The notes beneath the pieces are model-generated. The model was given only the letters and a program-made list of their open reading frames with translations. It had not been told where the DNA came from and made no database searches. From Pomphorhynchus laevis (taxonomy: Eukaryota > Acanthocephala > Palaeacanthocephala > Echinorhynchida > Pomphorhynchidae), in NCBI GenBank assembly GCA_012934845.2, contig WNNJ02002966.1:154933-218932 (forward strand): a stretch of 64,000 nucleotides of DNA, in the 5' to 3' direction. Every line of letters starts with the position of its first letter. The stretch's first letter is position 1. A program made the translations under genes and the position numbers. Shown in pieces: positions 1 to 9,933 of this stretch.

Positions 1-610
1 TTTTATTTTAAATTCATCCAAATCGCAGGTGGTTGTCTTTCATGGCACCCCTGCGACAAAGAAAAAATTGAAGATACTAGCACTCTCAGCTATATCTTCC
101 ATATTGACTAATCAATCACTCCATACCTTCACAATTCGAGTAAAATACCTGAGGGTCACTGTTACGGGGAACTGGTAGGCGAAAGCTAGCCTGGATAGAC
201 TTAAACTGTTCCTGAAGAAAGCTAGGTGGGCCCTGAAACGGGCTCAGCATCTTTCGTTGAATGGGAAACCCTAAGTGCGTATATGGGGTACTTGGGCTAT
301 CTCGGGATTAGTCTTCTTTTCGAGAGGACGTCCTCCAGAGCAAAGACTAAGGTTTCTCGAGTTCCTCATCTCGCGATTACTGTTTATAGTCCGCATCGAT
401 TAGACTCTTCGGGGAGGGAAAAGACCTTGAATGGTTCAGTCGGAGAGCGGCCTGTTGGATTGGCTGGAGGGCTTAGATCCCGCTTGACCTGATGTCGTGA
501 CATAATTATGAAGACTAAATGCTGTTATGATTTGTCTTATCTGAACTGGAGTTGTTTTTTTCTAATGTCTCTTTTCGTATTTTTTAGTTGTTGTTAGTTA
601 TTTATTAAAG
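1..610 (+). mobile_element. APE-type LINE (Jockey/I/R1 assemblage), copy A, 3' end
   Basis: This is the 3' part of a LINE ORF2 plus its 3' UTR; the window edge cuts off the rest. The decayed translation matches the C-terminal RT/thumb region of copy C (15673-16110), including the ALKRAQHLSLNG and GTWAISGLVFFSRGRPPEQR stretches. It carries several in-frame stops and is dead. After the last coding remnant (about 490) comes a T-rich 3' UTR ending near TTATTTATTAAAG. Copy B begins directly after this tail, so the two lie head to tail. No RNase H domain follows the RT, which fits the R1/Jockey side of the assemblage better than I elements. The clade call is inferred from motifs only. Confidence 0.8.
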
Positions 611-625
611 AAATTCCTTATTATT

Positions 626-1340
626 ATGAAAAAAATGAACAGCGTTACGGAGCGATCCAAGGATTTAGGAAAAATTGCTGAAAACGCTTACAAATCAATG
701 ATAATAGCCTTAAATTTGGACGATAAAAGGCTGGTTTGTTATAATTTCTGCCACCAGGTCAGTAATGTTTGTGTTTCTTCTAATGTTGTGGGTACAGGGG
801 AACTTCCCTCCATCCCAAAAGCCAAGAATTTGATTCAAATTAAACTTAAAGAGCATATGGAAAGGCATAAATTATTTAACATTTTTCTTCGATCACTTAC
901 AAGTAACTATCAAAACCGTATACTTTTCAACTTCATTAAACTATATGAAGAGGAAATCAAGATATCATTCGCCGCGTCTGGGTTGGTGAAGGAATACGAA
1001 AGTTTCTTTGCCGCTAATTTATCCCATCTCGGTCCTTGAAGGCCATGCCAATACTGGCCTCGTTAAAACTCACAAACATTCCTTTGCTCATGGAGAAAGA
1101 TGACATTATGACACTCGAAAAGAAATTCAATGTATTAAATTATCGTAATGCAATGGGGAGGAGTTGATCTTCCCTCCTTATTGGGTTCGTGACTTCTTCT
1201 CTTGAAAACGCCGAAGTTTTGTCCAACTTAGCATGTAATCCGTTTATCGGATTTAATATACATTTTAAACATATAAGTTCAGAAGACCGCACATTCCCGA
1301 CTGCAATAAATGCCACAAGTAGGGGGGGGCACTGAGACTC
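626..1340 (+). pseudogene. LINE copy B ORF1 (gag-like nucleic-acid-binding protein), broken
   Basis: The open stretch at 626-1039 encodes 137 aa beginning MKKMNSVTERSKDL. It contains a region (residues about 70-135) resembling the copy C ORF1 at 13069-13400: short basic segments followed by NRILFNF. The remainder to about 1340 is readable only with stops, ending near TFPTAINATSRGGH where the zinc-knuckle region of copy C would begin. LINE ORF1 proteins of this kind package the element RNA. The knuckles themselves are not present here because a Penelope fragment interrupts the element soon afterwards. Confidence 0.65.
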
Positions 1341-1439
1341 CAGTTATGAGTCCCCCAGACTTTATAGTTATTGTGGTCTGATGAATTGTATCCAGACCGG
1401 AGGAAAATGTGTCTCCTCCTCCAATCTAGTATTTTATTC

Positions 1440-1797
1440 TAATTTCCTCCAATCTAGTATTTCTATCTAGTATTTTATTCTAATTCAAAGTATATTATTT
1501 ATTATCCATCCATAAAAATTTGCCACTTAAGAGTTTAAATGTATTCTTTATATTATTGTGTTGATTTATGTATACTATTTTCTGCTTGATGTTATTTTTA
1601 TAGTAACCTAGTTTAAAATATGTATCTATTAAATTATTTAATTGATTTTGAAGAAAGCCAATATCATTACATATTGTTGCAATTCTTAAAATTCCATCAT
1701 TTAATGTGTTATATTTTATTTTATATATTATGCATGAATGCTCATTCAAAAATATGTTTCTTGTAAATTTAAATATGTCATCTTTACGAAAAATAGA
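1440..1797 (-). mobile_element. Penelope-like element fragment (RT thumb end)
   Basis: On the minus strand this encodes NEHSCIIYKIKYNTLNDGILRIATICNDIGFLQNQLNNLIDTYF and onward to a stop at 1495. It is near-identical to the C-terminal end of the RT at 27657-28253 and shares the 3' flank with it (ATAATATACTTTG...). No GIY-YIG domain follows the RT end, so the endonuclease of this family is either absent or lies at the N-terminus (see 63388-63838). The fragment sits inside LINE copy B: LINE sequence resumes near 1800. This is therefore a later, 5'-truncated insertion. Confidence 0.8.
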
Positions 1798-1952
1798 AAG
1801 CTTATTAAGGCAAGAAAGTCAGAAGAAAAGGTAAATGAAGATATTGATGGCGGGCAAGTGTCTTCCCTAGTCAGGGCTAGTGGCGGGAAGGGCTACCTTT
1901 TCGCACCTAGTTCTGTCTAGGTTGGGCAATCCCGTACCACTCGTCCATAACA

Positions 1953-3832
1953 ATGCAGATTAATCATGAGCCTTTTTCACTGAATATCCCTCAGTGGAAT
2001 TCGAGAGCTGCTTCTGCCACTAGACTTCTATCCGGTAGAGAGGCATATGTTATAGTCCTTCAGGAGACGCAGTCTATCTGTCTTCCCCAGGACATTACTC
2101 AATTTATTCCTAAGCATATTTGTTCCCACTATACTCCGTATATAACCCCGACTCACTCCTCTTCATCTCAAGGTATTTTAACCTTAGTTAAATGCTCCTT
2201 AAGATCTTCTCTCCAACTTAACTATTCTTGTCCAGCCCTGTCTTGTTTAGTTAAATCACTCTGTAAGAACGGTAAGCGCCTCAGTCTTGCCAATGTCTAC
2301 ATCCGTACAGGTGAGATTAACAAGAACAGTGAATTCCTGGATAGGATTTTTGACAGCGGCTTTGACATAGTACTTGGTGATTTTAACAACAAAACTGGTC
2401 GTTGGATTAATGCAGCACTCCGCAGAGCCAGGAACGTTCACCTTGTTCATAAACCACCCTCCCCCACCTTTCATTGCACATCAACGAATTCACTCCTCGA
2501 CTTATTACTGATCCATGAGAGGTGAATGTTGCAACCCCTATGTACGGAGCAGTCGCGACAATATCTCTCCATCTCTCATGACTTAATTCGTTGGCGGATA
2601 GAAGAGGTACGCTGCTTCGAAGGAGATTCCACTTTGATCCTATCAGAGTGCCTTTCTTTCAGGCAGCTATCCAACGCTTCTCCAAAATTCGTAACGAGAG
2701 TCTAACCGAATTTAATTCCTACCTCTCTTCGCAAGCTACCGCGGTGCTTTCGACTACCTACAAAGGTCGTATTTATAATCAAACTCCGACAAAACTCAAG
2801 ACCTTAGCATTTATGCTCCGTATTCCTAAGACGAAGCATAAATGCCCCGTCTTAGGAAGCCACTATGATAGTGACTCTTCCTTAGGAAGGAGGAGTCACT
2901 ATCCTTACATAATTATGGTGCCACTCAATCTCCTCAGCCAACCCTGCCTTGGAAAGACTTTAGAAGTAGGGATTTATCTGTCACAGATATCCTTAATTCC
3001 GGGGTCTCTTCCGGGCACCTCCAAATCCGTCGCTCTACTCTCTTCTCGTGCTTGTCAGCTTTTGACAGCCGAACAAAGAGAGAAGTGGCCGTCACAATGC
3101 TTTTAGCCACCCCTTCCGATGTGGCCGGCACCAACATCAGTAGACGAATTTTTATACCACAAAAATTTCCGGTCTCATGTCCTAAAGACCTGCGGTTCAT
3201 ATCGATTCAAAATTCCCTCGTCTCCATATACGAGAAAGCGCTGGCGCATAAAATCCGCGACCATCTAAGTAGGCGAAAATTAATCCCACCAGGTTTCCAT
3301 CGGATCGTCAAAAGTCGCTCGGTTCAACAGCTATAGGTAAAGTGCATCAGTTCTGTCAGGAGAATAGCCACCAACTTGCTGTGGCTGTTTTCCTTGACTT
3401 TTCTGCTGCATTTGACCGCATCTCCATTCCCTTTGTTATCTCTTCTCTCAGGTCCCTCGGGTTGCCGTGAGAATTGTTAACAGGGTGAAGATACTGCTGT
3501 ACACCAAGCGATTCTACCATGAAGACGACCCTGATGCGCTTCACTTCTACCCTATTATGGGTGTGCCTCAAGGCTCCCCTCTTTCTCCTATCTTATATCT
3601 TGCTGCTTCCATTGAACTCTTTAAAATATTTAAACTCGAACAACGTCTAGTGGTATACGCTGATAATACCACAGTCCTGTTTTCAGGACGCAGGTGCAAA
3701 GACGTAGTCTCGGACATCAGCCGATTCTTTTTAAAATTAAAACACCAGCTAACCCGGTCAAATCTTATTTTAAACTCCGCTAAATCGCACGTGGTTGTCT
3801 TTCATGGCGCCCCTGCAAAACGCAAAAGCTGA
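1953..3832 (+). pseudogene. LINE copy B ORF2 (APE endonuclease + reverse transcriptase), broken
   Basis: The endonuclease domain is open from 1953 to 2525: LNIPQWNSR, VLQETQS, LANVYIR and VLGDFNN are the usual APE landmarks, containing the catalytic Glu and Asp positions. The RT follows in pieces. 3052-3336 holds the fingers. 3467-3832 holds the palm, with GVPQGSPLSPILYL (motif B) and VVYADNTTVLFSG (motif C). Motif C reads YADN instead of YADD, so one catalytic aspartate is lost even where the frame is open. ORF2 normally nicks the target and copies the LINE RNA by target-primed reverse transcription. This copy cannot, given the frame breaks and the altered motif. Confidence 0.8.
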
Positions 3833-3905
3833 AGATATCAGCACTCTCTGCCCTCTCCTCTATTTTGACTAATCAACCACTCCCTACATTCACGAGTCGA
3901 TGCAA

Positions 3906-4851
3906 ACTGTAATATATACATGCCGAATCCTTTGAAGGATCCAACGAACGACACGATGCAGCAACAAATGAATCACCTGAAATAAATAGAGATGGTCTGA
4001 TAAGCAAGGTTTCAGTTTACGAGCATTTTGCCACTGAAACTTAACAATTTATTGGAAATGCTCTTTTTTAAGATCACACAGGGAGCCGAAAAGTCATCGA
4101 GATGGCTCATACTACTGATGAGCGCTTCCGGTAATCTCTGAAGTCTAGTAGTGACTAATAGTATGCTGATCGTTGACTGTTTTAAAGTTAATTACCGACA
4201 GCAGTCTTCAGTATATATAATCGTGATTTATATACTAAATCATTTATCTAAGTACATGAAATTTAATTTTATTTTCAATTTCGATTTTAAATTTTAAATT
4301 GAAATTTAAAAATAAAAATTTAATTTTAAATTTTAACTTGATACAAATTATATATAATCTTATATAACAATAATCATCCATAGGCACCTTAACCTTATTC
4401 TGATAGAATAAAGAGCAAGAAGCACCTTTCTCCTTATTCTGATACATCGTCTGTTATTTATTATTTAATTCATAAAAATTGACGTTTATTTTAAATTTTT
4501 TATTTTAACTTGATTTTAATTATAGAAAATCTAAAAACAATTATTAATTTTATTATTTATTATTAGCTAATCGCTAATATCATTCCAATTTCGCTTGCTG
4601 TTTTACAGCCATCATCATGAATTAGATTTTAATTATTTTTGCTGATCATGTATGCTGTGGATACTTTGTTTCCGAATGCGTCTGGGCTGCGCAGATAAAA
4701 ATGCGTGATATTTTATTTTTCTCAACAACATGTAAATACGAGTTTCTGAACACTTTAATTTTGCACATTTTGATAAGCATTTTGTAATTGTATTGACTTA
4801 TCAGAAATATCATTGACCATACTTGAATTTTTAATTGAATATAATACTTGA
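3906..4851. other. Intergenic AT-rich stretch
   Basis: No gene is visible. 4370-4470 repeats the tail (CTTATTCTGATACATCGTCT, then ATTCATAAAAATTGACGTTT) of the Penelope-associated repeat described at 25222-25420, without its structured head. 4107-4166 contains a short inverted repeat (CATACTA/TAGTATG). Confidence 0.5.
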
Positions 4852-5930
4852 ATTATTTTTATTCAAATTTGAAATGAGGAAACACAATTGTTCGTATTGC
4901 TATTGAATTTCAATATTTTGATGGATATGAAGATTTATTTCAGTTTTTGAGGTGACACTTATCAGTTAAGACTTGATAATCTTTTACTTATAATGGTAAT
5001 CCTTTACAACGCTGTACCCTAACGTCATCCAAATTTTGAAATTAAATTTAATCACGACCAATCTAAATTTGGTGCCTCTATCATTAAATCGTGTGGTGAA
5101 TTAATAAGTCAGATCAGCTAACTAAGTATACTAATTTTATACTATTTATAAATTAAAAATAACGATAAAATATATTAAAATTAGTTATAAAAAATAATAC
5201 AATAAGATTTTATATAATTTATATTTTTTATTTTTTATTGAGATAAAAATCATGAATATGTAACAAAATTAGTCAGATAACTGAGTCTACGTAATATACT
5301 ACTATAATTATTTGTTATTCATTATTTAATTATTTTATTGAAATTGAAATTTTAAAATGAAAATTTAACTTTAAATTCTAACTTGATACAAATTACAATT
5401 TTTAACTATTTATAATTATTTATTATCTAATAATTTAATTTTTTATAAAGACAAATAATAGTAGTATATTACGTAGACTCAGTTATCTGACTAATTTTGT
5501 TAAATATTCATGATTTTTATCTCAATAAAAAATAAAAAATATAAATTATATAAAATCTTATTGTATTATTTTTTATAATTAATTTTAATTTTAATATATT
5601 TTATCGTTATTTTTAATTTATAAATAGTATAAAATTAGTATACTTAGTTAGCTGATCTGACTTATTAATTCACCACACGATTTAATGATAGAGGCACCAA
5701 ATTTAGATTGGTCGTGATTAAATTTAATTTCAAAATTTGGATGACGTTAGGGTACAGCGTTGTAAAGGATTACCATTATAAGTAAAAGATTATCAAGTGT
5801 TAACTGATAAGTGTCACCTCAAAAACTGAAATAAATCTTCATATCCATCAAAATATTGAAATTCAATAGCAATACGAACAATTGTGTTTCCTCATTTCAA
5901 ATTTGAATAAAAATAATTCTTGACCTACGT
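4852..5930. mobile_element. Fold-back (long inverted repeat) element
   Basis: Two arms of about 470 bp (4852-5320 and about 5448-5930) are near-perfect reverse complements around a spacer of roughly 125 bp. Matching landmarks include GGTGACACTTATCAGTTA at 4951 against its complement near 5800-5820, and TAGACTCAGTTATCTGACTA near 5474-5493 against its complement in the left arm. There is no coding sequence. The high arm identity implies a recent origin, either as a fold-back or MITE-like transposon or as a local inverted duplication. Diverged single-arm pieces recur at 6420-6510 and 6940-7050, so it belongs to a family. Confidence 0.75.
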
Positions 5931-6016
5931 ATTGTTTTAAAATGTATTTCTATGATTTTTTTCAGATCGCTAACGAAATTTTTAATGTTTTAATTTTTAA
6001 TTTTTAATGATCGTTT

Positions 6017-6206
6017 TATCAAAACATTATTCAAAAAGTTGTCAAGCACATGCTAAAATGTTTATATTGAATTCATACTTATGAAACATTTATTATACTT
6101 ATTTAAATATTTATCAAAACATTATTCAAAAAGTTGTCAAGCACATGCTAAAATGTTTATATTGAATTCATACTTATGAAACATTTATTATACTTATTTA
6201 AAATTA
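6017..6206. repeat. 95-bp tandem duplication, two units
   Basis: The unit starting TATCAAAACATTATTCAAAA at 6017 is repeated from 6112 with no visible difference, ending in TTATACTTATTTAAA. No coding content. Confidence 0.85.
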
Positions 6207-6419
6207 TATATGACCTATGCAATCAAATGTTCACTTGCAGGTTCACTAAAATTATACAAATAATAAATTTTAACGAAAAAAAATCAGTTGGCAACAGAGA
6301 TTAGGAAGTTGAGTAGAAAACTTAAAAGACACGAAGGAAGTATATGTACGCATGTAGGCAGGTGATGAGTTCCAGACAAAATATGTGGCAATGGATTAAG
6401 ATCTTTATTGCCACACATT

Positions 6420-7050
6420 TAATTCCAAAATTTGGATGACGTTAGGGTACAACGTTGTAAAGGATTACCGCTATAAGTTAAGGATTATCAAGTGTTAACT
6501 GATAAGTTGATCAATAATTTTTTTATATCAATTTTTTAGAACTTAATTTTTTCTAAAAAGGATAAGACGTCTTCTTAGTTTATTTAGATAAAAATAAGCT
6601 GGCATGTGATAATGATGTTAGGTATACTATGCCGTTTAAATGATGTATTTAATTTGACTTAATTTTATTGGAGTTTGGATTACCAATTTATTATATAATT
6701 ATTTAATTTTTATTTGGCATTTTTAATCTATAAGTAAAATAGGTAGAATAAGTTAGCTGATTTAATTTGATATGACTTACAATTGCTTAAGTTACACTTC
6801 AATATAATTCCAGAACGTTACCAAAATAAAATTAAGTTAAAAATAAACAGAATTAATTATAATAATTTATTATTTAATTATTTATTTTATCACCATTTTT
6901 AATTTATAATTAATTAATTTATTTTTAATTTATAAATAGTAGACTCAGTTAGCTGATCTGACGCACTAATTCGCCACGTGATTTAATGATAGAGGCAGTG
7001 AATCTAAATTGGCCCTGGTTACATTTAATTCCAAAATATTGGAATTCAAT
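6420..7050. repeat. Diverged pieces of the fold-back family
   Basis: 6420-6510 repeats the ATTTGGATGACGTTAGGGTA to AAGTGTTAACTGATAAGT segment. 6940-7040 repeats the GACTCAGTTAGCTGATCTGA to ATTTAATGATAGAGGCA segment of the 4852-5930 arms, both with substitutions. The DNA between is AT-rich with no ORF of note. Confidence 0.55.
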
Positions 7051-7590
7051 AACAATATGAATTTTTTTTACTTCTTGTATACCTTGTAGTGAGAATTTAC
7101 AACACTTTTGAATTAAAAGACCCAAATTTAGAAATTTATGTTTCTAAACTCGAAATGTTTTAATAATCAACAAATGATGGCCGCTCTAAAACGCATTTCG
7201 AAAACCATTTTGATACTCAATGTTTGTGATAATATAGAATTTCTACAGTCAACTCGATTTATAAATGATAAATGAGTTACTTTTATGATTAATATGAAGT
7301 AAGCATATTAAACGATTCAAAAATTGTGAAACTTTATTTGGGAATTATCGAAATCTTAAAAGTACAGTAATTTTAATGGTTCAATAGAGTTATTTTGCTT
7401 CAAGAAGAATACATTTCACAAATATTAAAGAGATTAATATTAATTAGCCGATATTAAAGAGACCTGCGCTGGCATTTGCCAGTGCTTTTGCTAATGATCC
7501 TTTTTGGTGAAGCTGTAGTACTGATTTAGTACTCTATGATGTTACTAGAAAATTTTCTAGTACATCATTCACATTGATTCATTCATTGAT

Positions 7591-7668
7591 TGCCGTCTGC
7601 CAGTCCTCTTCTGCATCCAGTAGTAGGAGGGATCTGGCACTGATGAGTCATTGTGATGACAAACGGCA
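7591..7668 (+). ncRNA. Hammerhead ribozyme-like fold, type III
   Basis: The order of elements is that of a type III hammerhead. Stem III 5' strand TGCCG (7591-7595) leads into the cleavage triplet GTC (7595-7597). Stem I is TGCCAG (7598-7603) with CTGGCA (7634-7639). The core CTGATGA is 7640-7646. Stem II is GTCAT (7647-7651), loop TGTG, ATGAC (7656-7660). AAA (7661-7663) is followed by the stem III 3' strand CGGCA (7664-7668). All three stems are perfectly paired, plus the expected A-U pair closing stem III. The one departure is that the core should read GAAA after stem II, and the G is missing. Family knowledge: such ribozymes self-cleave RNA and in animals often sit in small retroelements. 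This copy is probably impaired, or is a relic. Confidence 0.7.
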
Positions 7669-9933
7669 TTCGTCATTCTTTCGCGTCTGGCTTACATGTT
7701 TTACAACAAATATTAAAATATACTTTAAAGGTAGGTTTTAACTTAATCCAAGTTAAAGTTACCAGAAAATTTTAATTTTCTCGTAACTATTACAGAAAAT
7801 TACAAAAACATACAAATATCTTTGAAGGAGCTTTATTCATTACTTTGAGTGCAACTACATAAAAATCACTTTTCTAATATAAATTGACTGTAAAAGTTGT
7901 CATGGCGACATACTATCAAATTTATATGAAGAATATAATTCGCATTTACGACAGGTTAATTGGTAACAAGCTATGCACAAACCACTCAACTTTTTAATAG
8001 GATGGTTCAAATAAACTAAGATTGATCTCAAGATGATCCATAAATGTTCTCTGCGCGCAACACGGTAGATTTCAGTTGGTCTCGTCAGATGAAATATAAT
8101 TCATCTATGAATTATCTTGCCAAAACAGTGATCCACCATTAATCAGGCATAATGCCCTCTTTCCAGTGAATTCTCGGGAGTAACCACTGATCCAGGATTG
8201 TCACATCAATTATTAATCATGTCATTGGTTAATGGTTTTGTATTTCTATACACATTATTTATTATGAAATCAATTTATTTACAAAAGCTTAATGGTACCT
8301 TTGATAACACGTAAGACCTTTTAAATTAACTTGGATGTATTTATTGGTGGTATAGCTTATCTATGGCGAATCACAAAGTGATGCAAAACGGTGTACTGAA
8401 TATTCATTTATCAGCTTGCTCTCCAGATTAAGCCTATTTTACCTACTTTCAATACGAAAAGCTAACATTCCCTAACCAGTATATCATTCAGAATCCAGGA
8501 GCATGAGTCGATGTCGCATGTTCAGACATCATGGGCGCAAAATGTAAACGTATTTACTTATGTCCTTTTTATTCATGTGCTGTACCGAAATTACTGTACC
8601 TAAATCCCCGGCTTTATTATTTATGATAATATAATACAATGAATGACATTGAGGAGAACGCAACATTTGTTGCGTTCTCCTCAATAGATGGTGTTTTCAT
8701 CTGAATTTTAAAATAAGAAAAGTTTATGCAAATCTTCAAATTGCAACAGTTACAACAATCACAATTCAAGTTATGGGGGATTAATTAATCGTTTTAAAAG
8801 GGTTAGATCATTCGAGATTTCTCGTTTTACCTTTAAGTGCTTGCGTTCCAGACGAATAACAATGTCGTCAATGCATATTGAGCTGGACAACACTCTCCCG
8901 ACGCTTTGAACCACCTCAAGTAAGCTTGTTTTTTGACAATAAAAAGTATAAGTATTTTCTGATACCAACAACTTTTAAAATTAAATTCGACTTCATTGTA
9001 TAATGAGATTGACATCCGGATACAGTGCCTGCGTTCTGATGACCCATTGAGTACTAACGTCGGCGCAGGATAATGTTGGTGGTTAGATCGTGAAGCAACT
9101 AGTTAGTGAAAATATTAGTACACTAGTTTGTAGACACATCTTTAGGATTTATTATTTTTATTGTGATCAATCAATATATAGTCAAATATATCATTAATTA
9201 AATTATGAAGATGTATGCAATTATTTACAACTGCGACGGTTCGTTTAGTTTCTATCTCAAATCATTGCGGCGGCTATTTAATGTTATATTCAAACTTAAC
9301 CCACTTTCTTCAGCATATTGACTTTGGCATAGTTCACAACAATTTTTTAATTGAAGATATTTACATAATTTTTCTCTTCTCTTTATTGTAATTTTTTGTC
9401 TTGTGTTCGATATTCAAGATTGATAAAGTTTAAATAAATGAAACGCTTTAAAATTCTTAGAGGTGTCGGTTGAGGCACTTTAATTGAGGACCCGACGGAC
9501 ATTACAAACTCATTAGCACATTTATTATATATAATGTTTATATTATACTGTATTATCTTTTTTAGTATTATTACACTTTTTTAAATATTATTTAACAATT
9601 ATTATTAAATAATTATTAAATAATAATTGCTAATCTTTATTTTATTAACTGATTTTATTATTTTTGATTTATCTATCAATTAGCTATTTATATATCTACT
9701 AACTCTTTCTACTTTTAAATTATTTACTCGTTAGTGTGAATATTTGTGTTCTGTTAAAAATGGCCTAAAAAATTGATGCAAAATCAGTAAGTAGTATCTG
9801 CGAAATTTATTAAAAATACATTATGTGATGTATTTATATAAAAATATAAAAATACATTATTTAAGAAAGTAATTACTGATATGCTAATTGAATTGCTAAT
9901 CGAAAATATTTAATTTACAACATATCTTAAGAT
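7669..9933. other. Intergenic AT-rich stretch
   Basis: No supported gene. Apart from the palindrome at 8648-8685, only short inverted repeats and A/T runs are visible. The short minus-strand ORFs at 8771-9015 overlap in two frames and show no family features. Confidence 0.5.
8648..8685. repeat. Perfect 18-bp palindrome, 2-nt loop
   Basis: ATTGAGGAGAACGCAACA (8648-8665) and its exact reverse complement (8668-8685) flank TT. It is more GC-rich than its surroundings. It could form a cruciform or, if transcribed, a tight hairpin. Function unknown. Confidence 0.85.

Larger units (their letters stand above)
611..3905 (+). mobile_element. APE-type LINE, copy B, with ORF1 and ORF2 remnants
   Basis: The second LINE copy starts immediately behind the tail of copy A. 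It holds an ORF1 remnant (626 to about 1340), a nested Penelope fragment (about 1440-1797) and an ORF2 remnant (1953-3832). The ORF1-ORF2 junction at 1880-1950 (CACCTAGTTCTGTCTAGGTT) closely matches 14150-14180 in copy C, which confirms the family. The copy stops abruptly near 3905, in the RT region that in copy C continues as ...TCGAGTAAAATACTTGG, so it is 3' truncated. Numerous stops and frame changes break it. Confidence 0.8.

Noticed and set aside
1371-1410. CTGATGA at 1378 as a hammerhead core
   Set aside because: The surrounding GGTCT/AGACC pair includes part of the motif, and no GAAA with a paired stem follows.
4107-4166. Possible hammerhead around CTGATGA at 4115
   Set aside because: TACTA/TAGTA flank the core and a GTC, but there is no stem II complement and no stem III; GAA runs straight into GTC.
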